From an uncultured bacterium (lineage in GTDB: Bacteria; Verrucomicrobiota; Kiritimatiellia; CAIKKV01): 64,000 nucleotides of DNA. Where the stretch lies: positions 46,586-110,585 of the forward strand of contig CALHRZ010000014.1 of NCBI GenBank assembly GCA_938038445.1, in the 5' to 3' direction. The translations under genes and the position numbers were made by a program. Positions 44,435 through 53,188 of this stretch are shown here, piece by piece. Positions within the stretch are counted from its first letter, which is position 1. Each line of letters begins with the position of its first letter. The notes under the pieces were generated by a model. The model did no database searches and was not told the origin of the DNA. It saw only the letters and a list, made by a program, of their open reading frames with translations.

Positions 44435-46258
44435 TTAAATCCCCCGCCCCTGAACCGCGATCTGATTGTTGCCCGAGGTTCGATCCGACCGCAGAATCAC
44501 CGTTCCTTCATAAAATGCCATTGCCACAGGGGTAAATTTGACCTTGAAGGTTGCCGATCCCCCCGCCGGAATCTCAAACGTCTGCGGAAAGGCGGAAAAA
44601 CCGGCCGGACATTCAATCCGGGTCACGGATAGTTTGGCCGTGCCGGTGTTTTGAACAGTGACCGAACGGCTGAGCGACTCTTCCACCGGCACGGGACCGA
44701 ACTTCATGCTGGAAAACGGCAGAGCCATGATCCGGGTCACCGCTTTGTAATTGACCCCCCATACGTTTCGGGCCACCGTAAGCCCCATGGTGACATTTCG
44801 AATCTTGGGCGTGAACCCAACGCCCACCGCCTTGGCTTTGACCTCGTAATTCGCGTAACGAGGAACTCGAATGGCATAAATCCCGCGGGCATTGGTCCGC
44901 CGGGAATAGGTCGTTCCTGTGCTAAGATTCCGTGCCGTCACCTTGACGTCCGCCATGGGCTTGCCGTTCAGATTCAGGACACGCCCACTCAGGATGTGAA
45001 AATTGCTCTCGGCGGGATGCAAATTAAACACCATCCCAATCACCAAGTTGGCTTGGTATTTGGTGTTCACGTTGTTGGGAAGGTTGTACCAGGCATTGGC
45101 TGGTCCGCCCCACCCGAAATTCAGATGATGATACAGGGCGCCGTAGGCGTATCCATACCCATCCACGACCACGGCATGGCCGCCGTCCGGTCCGTTAATC
45201 GTGATGGCACAGGGAAGCCGGGCATCCAGATTGGGATTGAGCGCCTGATTGATCGTGTCCTTGGAAAAGGTTTCCCAGACATTCACCCACGGCGATTCGA
45301 CGTTGGCATAGTGAAACACCGTTTGGAGGGGATGAAAGCCCGCCGACCAGCATAGATAGGCGGCTGTCCCGTATTTCGTGTATTCCGCCTGACTCGCGAC
45401 CCCCACATCGTGGCAAAGCGCTCCAATCGCTTTCCGCTGGACATCCGTCAGATTGGAACCCAACGCATCGGGGTTCAGCGGCATGGCCCACCACTTGTAG
45501 GGCCCCCCTGCTCCATCTCCACCTCTCAAGGCACGCGTCGTGCCGATCCCGTCAACCCAAATCGGAAACGAGCGGGTGCCCACCGCCGTCGTGGGATGCT
45601 GGTGATAACGCATGAGTTGGGCCAACGCGGTCGGAATGCAACCGCAGTAGTAATTGTTCGGATTGCCCGGATTGTACTTCGGCGTGTAGAAGTTATAAAC
45701 GGCTTTCGCTACGCCGTTGACTATCACGTTTTTTTGATTCCAACGACTTTGCACGAGGGGTTCCACCCGAAGGTCCCACACCGAAGAAAGACCGACTTTG
45801 ATTTCCTCCGCATCGCGGGCCGCAGCGCGCAACAAAAGCCATTTGGCGCGCTGAGAACCCTCGGATTTGACCTCTCCCAACCGGACGGAACGCAAGCGAC
45901 CCCTCATGTCGGCTTCCAAAAGAAGCCGGAAATGATTGCAGGGGTCCGGGTCGCTCCACTCGCCGGCGTCGGAGGAAAAGGCAATGACCGGTTCGATTTC
46001 ATCGTCCGGGGCCATTACAAGGATTCCGTTTCCGGAAAGAAGGAACACATAAAACAACGTCTGGCCGGAAGAATCGGTGGCGGTTTCGATCCCTGCCAAT
46101 TCTCCCTGGATTTTTTCCTCAAGGGGTTCCCCATTCATCAGCGCCATCCACCCGCGGGCCGCATCCGCAACTTCTGCCAAAGGAACCGGCGCAGCCGCCG
46201 CCAGGGATGCGATCGAAATAACCGCTGCAGTCATCCACCACCGAATTCTGGTGTTCAT
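44435..46258 (-). CDS. Secreted C10 (streptopain-like) cysteine protease with regulatory-like and DUF1573/ASH-type domains
   Basis: 607 residues; ATG 46258 preceded by GAAAGG. Signal peptide about 1-24 (TAAVISIASLAAAAP). Pro-domain like SpeB (about 25-150, LFYVFLLSGNGILVMAPDDE). Peptidase domain about 170-420: catalytic Cys in NNYYCGCIPTALAQLMRYHQ and His in NGPDGGHAVVVDGYGY; also HHLNFGWGGPANAWYNL. Then a carboxypeptidase-regulatory-like beta-sandwich (about 428-500, GRVLNLNGKPMADVKVTARN) and a C-terminal ASH-type domain (about 520-607, VTVQNTGTAKLSVTRIECP). Likely degrades extracellular protein after release of the pro-domain. Confidence 0.82.
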   Translation of the reverse strand: MNTRIRWWMTAAVISIASLAAAAPVPLAEVADAARGWMALMNGEPLEEKIQGELAGIETATDSSGQTLFYVFLLSGNGILVMAPDDEIEPVIAFSSDAGEWSDPDPCNHFRLLLEADMRGRLRSVRLGEVKSEGSQRAKWLLLRAAARDAEEIKVGLSSVWDLRVEPLVQSRWNQKNVIVNGVAKAVYNFYTPKYNPGNPNNYYCGCIPTALAQLMRYHQHPTTAVGTRSFPIWVDGIGTTRALRGGDGAGGPYKWWAMPLNPDALGSNLTDVQRKAIGALCHDVGVASQAEYTKYGTAAYLCWSAGFHPLQTVFHYANVESPWVNVWETFSKDTINQALNPNLDARLPCAITINGPDGGHAVVVDGYGYAYGALYHHLNFGWGGPANAWYNLPNNVNTKYQANLVIGMVFNLHPAESNFHILSGRVLNLNGKPMADVKVTARNLSTGTTYSRRTNARGIYAIRVPRYANYEVKAKAVGVGFTPKIRNVTMGLTVARNVWGVNYKAVTRIMALPFSSMKFGPVPVEESLSRSVTVQNTGTAKLSVTRIECPAGFSAFPQTFEIPAGGSATFKVKFTPVAMAFYEGTVILRSDRTSGNNQIAVQGRGI

Positions 46259-46282
46259 CAAACGCCTTTCGCTTTGTTCTGA

Positions 46283-46311
46283 ATAATGCGCTTTCCATCG
46301 GTCCGTGTCGA
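46283..46311 (-). promoter_or_regulatory. C10 protease gene promoter
   Basis: Minus strand TCGACA (46306-46311), 17 bp, CATTAT (46283-46288), about 25 nt before the ATG and its GAAAGG site. Confidence 0.4.
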
Positions 46312-46347
46312 TGTTATTAAAGTGTCCTGAACCCTGAGCCTACATTC

Positions 46348-46767
46348 ATGTCTGAAACAATCCGTCCGGAAAAGCGCCAAGCACTCCTTGACCGCATGCG
46401 CCAGCTCGGCGTAAAGGAAGAGGACCTGAACGAGACATTTATCGTTGGCGGCGGCCCCGGCGGGCAAAAGATCAACAAAGCAAACACCTGCGTCCGCTTG
46501 CGCCATGAACCCAGCGGCCTGGACGTCAAGGTGCAGCATTCGCGTTCCCGCGAAATGAACCGATTCTTCGCGCGGCGGCTGCTCTGCGAGAAACTGGAAG
46601 CCCTGCGGAAAAAGGCAACCTCGGAAGCCTGCGCGGAAGCCGCCCGCATCCGACGGCAGAAAAAACGCCGCACGCGCCGCCAGAAAATTCGCATCCAGCG
46701 GGACAAAGCCCTCCGTTCCGAACTTAAACAGACACGTCGCACCATTCGCGATCCCGAACAGGACTAA
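46348..46767 (+). CDS. GGQ-domain peptide chain release factor-like protein
   Basis: 139 residues. Contains IVGGGPGGQKINKANTCVRL, the GGQ loop that triggers peptidyl-tRNA hydrolysis, followed by HEPSGLDVKVQHSRSREMNR and a very basic C-terminal tail (about 85-130, rich in Arg/Lys), as in ArfB/YaeJ or C12orf65. No codon-recognition domain, so it probably rescues stalled ribosomes. It precedes rlmB by 2 bases. Confidence 0.82.
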   Translation: MSETIRPEKRQALLDRMRQLGVKEEDLNETFIVGGGPGGQKINKANTCVRLRHEPSGLDVKVQHSRSREMNRFFARRLLCEKLEALRKKATSEACAEAARIRRQKKRRTRRQKIRIQRDKALRSELKQTRRTIRDPEQD

Positions 46768-46769
46768 CG

Positions 46770-47531
46770 ATGCCCTCCTTGGAGTTCCTTTACGGCCGCC
46801 GCCCCGTGCTCGAATGTCTGCGCGCCCATCGTCGCCCTTTGCAGCGCGTGCTGCTTTCGGAGGGACTACGCCGCGACGACCTGATCGAGAAAATCGAAAA
46901 CGAAGCGATCCATCGCCACATTCCCTTCCAGGTCGTCTCCCGTTCATTTTTTGACGTGCGGCTGAACGGGCTCCATCATCAGGGCGTTGCGGTTGAAGCC
47001 GGTCCCTACCCCTACCTCGACCCCCGCGCATTCGGGGCACAAGTTGAACGGCGGGGCGCATCCGTTTTTCTTTTGTTTCTTGATCATCTTCAGGACCCCC
47101 AGAACCTGGGGGCCATCCTTCGGTCCGCTGAAGGCGCCGGAGTGGACGCGGTGGTGATCCCTGAACGGCGCGCGGTCGGTGTAACGCCCGCAGTGGTCCG
47201 CGCATCGGCTGGCGCGTCTGAACATCTTGCGGTCGTTCGGGTTGCCAACTTGGTGCACGCGATGCGTTGCGCGAAAGAGTTCGGGGTCCGCCTGAGCGGT
47301 CTTGTTTTGGACTCCACATCCCCGCGCTATGACGAAGCAGACCTCTCCGGTCCCGTCGGACTGGTTATCGGAAATGAAAATGAGGGGTTGAGCCGGCTGG
47401 CCGCAGAAACCTGCGATTTCAGAATCCGCATTCCGATGGCCGGAAAGATTGAGTCCCTCAATGCTGGCGCCGCCGCTGCGGTGGCGCTTTATGAGGTGCG
47501 CCGACAGCGCGCGGCAGCGGGCCGAAAATGA
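46770..47531 (+). CDS. rlmB: TrmH/RlmB-family 23S rRNA 2'-O-methyltransferase
   Basis: 253 residues. N-terminal substrate-binding domain (LEFLYGRRPVLECLRAHRRP) and C-terminal SPOUT knot with LFLDHLQDPQNLGAILRSAE, VGLVIGNENEGLSRLAAETC and IPMAGKIESLNAGAAAAVAL. Likely methylates G2251 of 23S rRNA; other TrmH paralogues are possible. The last 43 bases overlap the end of the convergent ogt gene. Confidence 0.87.
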   Translation: MPSLEFLYGRRPVLECLRAHRRPLQRVLLSEGLRRDDLIEKIENEAIHRHIPFQVVSRSFFDVRLNGLHHQGVAVEAGPYPYLDPRAFGAQVERRGASVFLLFLDHLQDPQNLGAILRSAEGAGVDAVVIPERRAVGVTPAVVRASAGASEHLAVVRVANLVHAMRCAKEFGVRLSGLVLDSTSPRYDEADLSGPVGLVIGNENEGLSRLAAETCDFRIRIPMAGKIESLNAGAAAAVALYEVRRQRAAAGRK

Positions 47532-47890
47532 CCCGACACCCAGATGAGCCGACGTTCCTTATCCCGTAATCGCCCATGGCGAAATATGACCCCTTCAGCG
47601 GCCAATCGAGCGATTTTGACGGCCAGCGCCTTTCCCGAACGGGCACCTTGAAATCCCCCCGGTCGTCCATCCGCCCCGATCACACGATGGCAGGGAACCT
47701 GCGGCGCCCAAGGATTACGCCGGAGGGCCTGTCCTACGGCACGCGGCGAGCGACAGCCGATTGCGCGCGCGAGTTCCGCATACGTCACCACGTATCCGCT
47801 TGGAATTTTCCGAACCGCGGCATACACCCTTCTCTCAAAGGAAGTCGGCTTGCGTGCCAGGGAAGGAGCGTTCTTACCGCGGTTGTTCAT
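47489..47890 (-). CDS. ogt: Methylated-DNA-[protein]-cysteine S-methyltransferase
   Basis: 133 residues, single domain. Active-site motif VPCHRVIGADGRPGGF with the acceptor Cys, so a true alkyltransferase rather than an ATL protein (which has Trp there). N-terminal FERRVYAAVRKIPSGYVVTY and YAELARAIGCRSPRAVGQAL form the helix-turn-helix. It repairs O6-methylguanine. It lacks the longer N-terminal domain of many Ogt proteins. It is convergent with rlmB and overlaps its end. Confidence 0.85.
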   Translation of the reverse strand: MNNRGKNAPSLARKPTSFERRVYAAVRKIPSGYVVTYAELARAIGCRSPRAVGQALRRNPWAPQVPCHRVIGADGRPGGFQGARSGKALAVKIARLAAEGVIFRHGRLRDKERRLIWVSGHFRPAAARCRRTS

Positions 47891-47916
47891 CGGCAGCGCC
47901 GACCGACGGAATCGGA

Positions 47917-49332
47917 TTACTTTTTCTTCTTTTTATGCGGAGGAGGCTTCGCGCCCGACGATGCGGCGGGGGGACGTGCCGGCTTGTTCTGTTGTTCGGA
48001 AGGCGGTGCGGGCGTTTCGTTCTTGATAACCCCCCAATCCACCAACCGCCGGTAAGCATATTGAGCTTGCTCGCCTTCTGCGCCGCTTTGAAGATAGCGG
48101 AGATATTCCTGTGACGCCGGCTGAATCCGCTGCATCTGCTCCAGCGTATACCCTTTCCAGAACGCAATTTCCGGATTTCCCGGTAGTATGCGATCGTACA
48201 GTTCAAAATCCTGCCAAGCCGCGTCAAACTGCCGCTGTTTAAGGCGGGCCATTCCGCAGACGTGAACCGCTTGCGCTTCACTCCCCGGCGTTTGCCGGGC
48301 GGCCAGCGCGAGGGCTAGCGCATCTTGCGGGCGGTCCCGGACCAGGAGGACTTTGGCGCTGAGAAGCAGCGCCGTGTAATCGGAGGGTCCAAGACGGCGG
48401 GCCTCGGCGAGAAAAGCATCGGCTTCCCCACTGCGACCGGCGTCCAAAGCCTTGAGCGCATTCTGCAGCGCGAGAATGACTTCCCGTTGCGCGCGAACGG
48501 ACGCCGTCCGGTCCATATAAGCTTCCCGCTGTTGGGACCGCGTTTGAAACGCAGCGTATTCGCCCGCCACCCTTTGCTGGGCGGTTTCCAGCCGCTCGCG
48601 GCTCATGGGATGACTTGCAAACATCACTTCCACGATGTTGGGCTCCCGGTCATGGATGGCGACAAGACGTTGCATGAGTCCGACCATGCCCTCCGGATTC
48701 TGTCCGGCCTGCACCATGTAAGCATGCCCCCATTGATCCGCCTGCCGTTCGTCGTCGCGACTGTATTTCGCCAACAGCAGCCCTGAACCCAAGGCACCTA
48801 ACCCGGCCGCCAGAGCTGCGTATTTCTCCTTCTTGCTCGCCACCGCCATCACGCCCAATCCCACCACGAGCTGAGTCGCCACCGCCTGACTCATGCGCGA
48901 CGCCGCATGCCGACAGGCGACATGAGCGATCTCATGCCCCAGAAGCGCCGCCAACTCCGCTTCGCTTTCCATCGCCAGGAGAATACCTCGGGTCACTCCG
49001 ATACTGCCGGCGGGAAAGGTATAGGCATTGACATGAACCGCATGCAGCACCCGAAACGAGTACGGCATATGGGGGCGATGGCTGAGGGCTGCCAGCCGAC
49101 TTCCCACGTCCGCCACGTAGGCATTCAAGGCAGGATCGGGGAATGCCCCATAATCGGCGGAAAACTGATGGGGCGCATGTAAGCGGTCCCAGTCTCGCTC
49201 GTTGGCTTCGGTGAACAACATGAGCTGCTTCTCTCCCGTCACGGGGTTCGTTGCACAGCCCGTGGAAAAGGAAGCCGCCGCTGCCGCTCCGCTCAAGAGA
49301 AGAAATTCCCGCCGTGTCATCTTCTCGTTCAT
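47917..49332 (-). CDS. M48-family metalloprotease with TPR region (BepA-like)
   Basis: 471 residues from ATG 49332, with AGGAG seven bases upstream. Signal sequence with a twin-arginine-like TRREFLLLSG and lipobox-like FSTGC, so probably a periplasmic lipoprotein. Zinc motif ALLGHEIAHVACRHAASRMS and the downstream Glu in DDERQADQWGHAYM. The C-terminal part (about 300-440) has TPR-like helices (ALDAGRSGEADAFLAEARRL, RLKQRQFDAAWQDFELYDRI) and a basic tail. BepA-like proteases check outer-membrane protein assembly. Confidence 0.85.
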   Translation of the reverse strand: MNEKMTRREFLLLSGAAAAASFSTGCATNPVTGEKQLMLFTEANERDWDRLHAPHQFSADYGAFPDPALNAYVADVGSRLAALSHRPHMPYSFRVLHAVHVNAYTFPAGSIGVTRGILLAMESEAELAALLGHEIAHVACRHAASRMSQAVATQLVVGLGVMAVASKKEKYAALAAGLGALGSGLLLAKYSRDDERQADQWGHAYMVQAGQNPEGMVGLMQRLVAIHDREPNIVEVMFASHPMSRERLETAQQRVAGEYAAFQTRSQQREAYMDRTASVRAQREVILALQNALKALDAGRSGEADAFLAEARRLGPSDYTALLLSAKVLLVRDRPQDALALALAARQTPGSEAQAVHVCGMARLKQRQFDAAWQDFELYDRILPGNPEIAFWKGYTLEQMQRIQPASQEYLRYLQSGAEGEQAQYAYRRLVDWGVIKNETPAPPSEQQNKPARPPAASSGAKPPPHKKKKK

Positions 49333-49450
49333 TGTAATCTCCTGGTCATCCCCCCCTCTGCTTTCGTGGGATAATCCCCGCCAACCGAGGACTCCCATCG
49401 CGCCCTTTCACCGGTACCGGCACGGCGTTTCCACTTCCTTCTCCATCCGT

Positions 49451-50878
49451 TCAGAAGGGCGCGTTTCCATAGCCGCTCCAAAACGTCTGCCCCCAGCGAG
49501 ACTCCCGGTCCCCCCATTCCTCCCCCATGCGGAAAAGCGTCTGCCGAAGGGAAACAATGACGTCGGCAAAAGCCGAATCGTTCGAAAGGTCGCGCGTCTC
49601 AAAAGGATCGTTTTGAAGATCGAAAAGCTGGGTCCGTATCCGCCGGCCGCTGACGACGTATTCGATGAGTTTATAGCGGGCATTCTTCACCCCTCGCTGA
49701 AGGTCCCGATAGGCCAAATACAAGATTTGGCGACTCGGCTTCTCCTCCGTACCGAAAGCTCCTAGAGAAACGCCTTCCGATGTCGGAGGGGCCGGAATAT
49801 CCGTCCATTCGCATAACGTCGAAAAAAGATCAAAGAGATAGCAGTATCGGCCGTCTCGAACGCCGTGCGGAAGATCAGGTCCAGCCGCCAATAGCGGCAC
49901 GCGGACACTATGCTCGTAAAGATTCTGCTTGCCAAAGAGTCCATGGCTGCCCAACGCAAGCCCGTTGTCCCCCGTGACCACGACTACCGTGCGGTCCCGT
50001 TCCCCCACCCGATCCAAGGCAGCCAAGATATCGCCAATCCGGTCGTCCAGATGGCTGATCATGGCATAATAATCCGCGAGATGCTGGCGTACCACCTCGG
50101 GGGTACGGGGGCGCGGGGCAAGCCGTTCGTCGCGCACATTCAGATCGCCATTATCAAAGGGATGCTCAGGCATCAAGTTGGGGGGTATGGAAAGGGACTC
50201 GGCCTTGTACATTGCGCGGTAGTGGGCGGGCATTGTCCGCGGATCATGGGGTGCCAAAAAGGAGACGTAGGCGAAGAACGGTCGCGTCACATCCCGGCTT
50301 TCGAGAAAGCGAACGACCGCGTCCGCAATCACGTCGGTGGAATGCCGGCCGGCGTGGATATGATCGCAGGGACGCGCAACCGTCTCATTGGATTCCATCG
50401 GGCGGGGGGTCATGAGACAGGTCGCCTCGTATCGTCCCGTCGGATCGTAGTGGTAGAGCGGAACGTTCCAGTGATCGGCCATTCCGCCAAAGAAAATTTC
50501 GGCGCCCGTCTCAAAACTTCGATGAAAGGAGGCGCGCCCGTTGTGCCATTTGCCTGTTCCGAACGTCTGATAACCCGCCTGACGAAACCATTCCCCCATC
50601 GTCACATGGTCGGAAGAAATTTCTTCACCCGCGCCTTGAATGTGAAAAAGCGAACGACCGGTGTGAAGCATGGCGCGACTCGGCATGCACACCGCTCCCG
50701 ATGTGCCTCCCGGAATATGAGCCCCCGTGAACAAAACGCCCCGAGCCGCCAAGGCATCCAAATTCGGCGTATGAACATCGGGGTTTCCCGCTGCCTTCAG
50801 TCCATCCCACCGATGGTCGTCCGTAAGAATAAAAAGGACATTGGGATGGCGCCCCTTGCGGGAAATGCGTGACGTCAT
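49451..50878 (-). CDS. Sulfatase (type I, Cys-type formylglycine)
   Basis: 475 residues from the ATG that overlaps the URO-D-like stop (ATGA 50875-50878). N-terminal metal motif NVLFILTDDHRWDGL; the modification site is Cys64 in SGAVCMPSRAMLHTGR, matured to formylglycine by an FGE or anSME enzyme not in the window. Later motifs GTGKWHNG, PFFAYVSFLAPHDPR and VVVTGDNGLALGSHGLFGKQ complete the fold. No signal peptide is obvious, which is unusual for a glycan sulfatase; a start further upstream at 50899 adds none. In an operon with a URO-D-like protein and a Gfo/Idh oxidoreductase. Confidence 0.88.
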   Translation of the reverse strand: MTSRISRKGRHPNVLFILTDDHRWDGLKAAGNPDVHTPNLDALAARGVLFTGAHIPGGTSGAVCMPSRAMLHTGRSLFHIQGAGEEISSDHVTMGEWFRQAGYQTFGTGKWHNGRASFHRSFETGAEIFFGGMADHWNVPLYHYDPTGRYEATCLMTPRPMESNETVARPCDHIHAGRHSTDVIADAVVRFLESRDVTRPFFAYVSFLAPHDPRTMPAHYRAMYKAESLSIPPNLMPEHPFDNGDLNVRDERLAPRPRTPEVVRQHLADYYAMISHLDDRIGDILAALDRVGERDRTVVVVTGDNGLALGSHGLFGKQNLYEHSVRVPLLAAGPDLPHGVRDGRYCYLFDLFSTLCEWTDIPAPPTSEGVSLGAFGTEEKPSRQILYLAYRDLQRGVKNARYKLIEYVVSGRRIRTQLFDLQNDPFETRDLSNDSAFADVIVSLRQTLFRMGEEWGDRESRWGQTFWSGYGNAPF

Positions 50879-51873
50879 AACCGACTTCCTGCTTTCCATG
50901 AATACTCCCTGAACAGACGAAGAAACAGTCGATAATGTTCCAACGAAACGCCGGGCGGAGTCTGGTGATCGCATCCGATCAGAAAGCCCCCTTGGCGAGC
51001 CACGGGAAGCAGCCGTTCAAATTCGGCCCGCATCATCTCCTCCCCTCGTGCCATCGTCATTTTGTCAAAAGCGCCCAGCATTCGCAACCGGGGAAAATGG
51101 GTGCGCAACTGGGCAACGTCCACTCCCGCTTGACGTTCCAAAGGGAGAACCCCTTCAATCCCGACCTCCAGGAACCAGGGAATCGCAGGGCTGATGTCGC
51201 CGTCGGAATCGATGAAAACGAGGCTTCCCCGTTTCTTGATTTCGGGGATCACTTGCCGGTAATAAGGCGCCAAAAATGTTTCAAACAGTTCGCGGGAGAG
51301 CATGGGCCCATGATTATAGCTCATGTCTTCCGCGAAACAGAAGAACTCAAGCGTCGCATACCGGTCCAACTCCCCAATGATCTGAAGATGCCAGGAGGCT
51401 AAATCCTGGTTGATGCGATGGAGGAGGTCCGGTTGATCGTAGAAGGCATAGAAATGGCGTTCGATGCCCAATAGGACACGCGGCCACCAAAAAAAACCGT
51501 CCACATTCACCCACAACGCCGTATCGCCCCGTGCCTGTTCCTCGGCCCATGCGCGCCACGGATCTTCGCAAATCACATTCTCAGGATAGAGATAAGGCCG
51601 CACACGCTCATACTCCGATTCATCGGCAATAATCCCCAACCCATGGCCCGGCGGATTTGGACACCCCGGCGCGCGAGGGGAGTAATGACGGTACTTTAAG
51701 CGGTCCAACCCAAGCCAATCGCTAATTTCATCAATGCGCTGCAGATGGGAAGGTAGCCCTTCGCCCCGCCATCGTTCCAAGGTCAGACTCCACCATGGCG
51801 CCCACTCGATAACGGGCAACCGATCGAAGGGTTCAAAACGCAGGATGGAACGAATGCGTTCGCGTTGGTTCAT
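50875..51873 (-). CDS. Uroporphyrinogen decarboxylase-like (URO-D/MtaA/CmuA superfamily) protein
   Basis: 332 residues. N-terminal MNQRERIRSILRFEPFDRLP is the typical opening of the URO-D superfamily; further matches are FFCFAEDMSYNHGPMLS, FLAPYYRQVIPEIKKRGSLV and the glycine-rich end GGFLIGCDHQTPPGVSLEHY. The His-Gln after GCD takes the place of the zinc-ligand region of MtaA/CmuA methyltransferases. Not a heme enzyme by context: no heme genes are near, and it is co-transcribed with sulfatase and oxidoreductase genes. These paralogues are abundant in Lentisphaerota/Kiritimatiellota-like genomes and uncharacterised. Confidence 0.75.
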   Translation of the reverse strand: MNQRERIRSILRFEPFDRLPVIEWAPWWSLTLERWRGEGLPSHLQRIDEISDWLGLDRLKYRHYSPRAPGCPNPPGHGLGIIADESEYERVRPYLYPENVICEDPWRAWAEEQARGDTALWVNVDGFFWWPRVLLGIERHFYAFYDQPDLLHRINQDLASWHLQIIGELDRYATLEFFCFAEDMSYNHGPMLSRELFETFLAPYYRQVIPEIKKRGSLVFIDSDGDISPAIPWFLEVGIEGVLPLERQAGVDVAQLRTHFPRLRMLGAFDKMTMARGEEMMRAEFERLLPVARQGGFLIGCDHQTPPGVSLEHYRLFLRLFREYSWKAGSRL

Positions 51874-51883
51874 TGGGATCCGG

Positions 51884-52996
51884 TCATGGGAGCGAAAGGG
51901 GAAGGGTCAGGGGTCTGCCCTCCACACACGACCGATAGGCCGCCTCGACGATTTCCAGCGCTTTTCGGCCCTCCTCTCCCGAAATTTCCGGTGGACGGCC
52001 CTGACGGACCGTTCGGGCAAACGCTTCCACATAATTCGCCCGCGCATTGGTCGGCGTAAGATCGAGTCGGGTCCAATCGTCCCGTTTAAGCCCTTCGACC
52101 GATTCGCGCGTATAGACCCACACGTGGCGCCCCTGCATCCGAATCTGTCCGCGGGTTCCATAGATCCGATCGCTGTTGTCTTCCACAGTCTCGTGCAGAA
52201 TCTCCGTCCGGCTTCCTCCAAGGGAAACCGGTGCAAGACGCACGTGCCCATCCATACACGTGGCTCCGACCAACGCGCCAACGGCGCCATTGTGAAAGCG
52301 TAACGTCATCGTGATGATGTCCTCGACCTCCACAGGGGTCAAGAATGTGCCATATTCGGCATACACGCGGGACACTTCCAGCCCCGTCATAAAACGAAGC
52401 AAATCCAGGTTGTGAATAAAGTTCATGATGAGCACCCCTCCTCCGGCTCGCTTCCGATATTTGCGCCAATCCGTCTGAACCCGGTTGGTATAGCCTCCCG
52501 TCCAGTAATGATCGGGTTTCCTTCCGACACTTCGAAAAGAAACGGCAATAACCTCACCAATAGCTCCCGACGCGACCAGACGGCGTACGTCCAAAGGACC
52601 CGAGTCGTACCGCAGGACGAAATTGACGGAAAGCCATACGCCCGCTTCCCGGCATGCCGCAATCATCCGATCCGCCTCCACGAGAGTACAGGCGATGGGT
52701 TTTTCCACCATGACGTGCTTGCCAGCACGAGCGGCGGCTTCGGTCAGAGAACAATGCGTGTCATGCGGGGTCGAAATTAAGACCGCCTCAATGTCCGGCC
52801 GTTCCAACACTTCATTCAACGTCGTAGTCCAAGGAATGTCAAAACGCCGGCCAAACGATTCCGCAATGTCGGGCACCGGATCCATCGCGAGAACCATTTC
52901 CGCATTGGAGGTCTCGCAAATTGCAGGTCCCGTAGCCGTATAAGCAATTTCCCCGCATCCGATCATTCCAATTCGCAATGGTTTTCGCTCTGTCAT
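51884..52996 (-). CDS. Gfo/Idh/MocA-family oxidoreductase
   Basis: 370 residues. Rossmann strand with PLRIGMIGCGEIAYTATGP, DIEAVLISTPHDTHCSLT, and the catalytic-lysine motif AGKHVMVEKPIACTLVEADR. The C-terminal substrate domain follows (VNFVLRYDSGPLDVRRLV). NAD(P)-dependent oxidation or epimerisation of a sugar is likely. First gene of a three-gene catabolic operon (oxidoreductase, URO-D-like, sulfatase) with a strong promoter. Confidence 0.85.
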   Translation of the reverse strand: MTERKPLRIGMIGCGEIAYTATGPAICETSNAEMVLAMDPVPDIAESFGRRFDIPWTTTLNEVLERPDIEAVLISTPHDTHCSLTEAAARAGKHVMVEKPIACTLVEADRMIAACREAGVWLSVNFVLRYDSGPLDVRRLVASGAIGEVIAVSFRSVGRKPDHYWTGGYTNRVQTDWRKYRKRAGGGVLIMNFIHNLDLLRFMTGLEVSRVYAEYGTFLTPVEVEDIITMTLRFHNGAVGALVGATCMDGHVRLAPVSLGGSRTEILHETVEDNSDRIYGTRGQIRMQGRHVWVYTRESVEGLKRDDWTRLDLTPTNARANYVEAFARTVRQGRPPEISGEEGRKALEIVEAAYRSCVEGRPLTLPLSLP

Positions 52997-53022
52997 TCCA
53001 TATCCTTCGGCTGAAGGTACGC

Positions 53023-53051
53023 ACTATAAAACTCGACGCATCCGAAGTCAA
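53023..53051 (-). promoter_or_regulatory. Promoter of the oxidoreductase-sulfatase operon
   Basis: Minus strand TTGACT (53046-53051), 17 bp, TATAGT (53023-53028), about 25 nt before ATG 52996. One of the closest matches to the sigma-70 consensus in the window. Confidence 0.58.
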
Positions 53052-53152
53052 CCCATCGAGCCGATTCCATCGTTTCGATCGTTCGTTGCTCAACCCCCAC
53101 CCAACTCCGCCCTATGCCGGAACGCAGGGTGTTATAGAAGATCGGCTGAAAT

Positions 53153-53181
53153 TTGACAGCCCAAATGAGCTTTGCCATACT
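53153..53181 (+). promoter_or_regulatory. Promoter of the apgM-like gene, possibly leaderless
   Basis: Perfect TTGACA (53153-53158), 17 bp, CATACT (53176-53181). The GTG at 53189 is 7 nt after the -10, so the transcript may begin at the start codon. Confidence 0.52.
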
Positions 53182-53188
53182 TCCGTTC

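Noticed and set aside
50875..51873. Genuine uroporphyrinogen decarboxylase (hemE)
   Set aside because: Family resemblance is clear, but the context is sugar and sulfate catabolism and the active-site end differs; a heme role is unlikely.
53165..53188. ATG 53165 as start of the apgM-like gene
   Set aside because: It lies between the -35 (53153-53158) and -10 (53176-53181) of a near-consensus promoter; GTG 53189 matches the family's N-terminus better.
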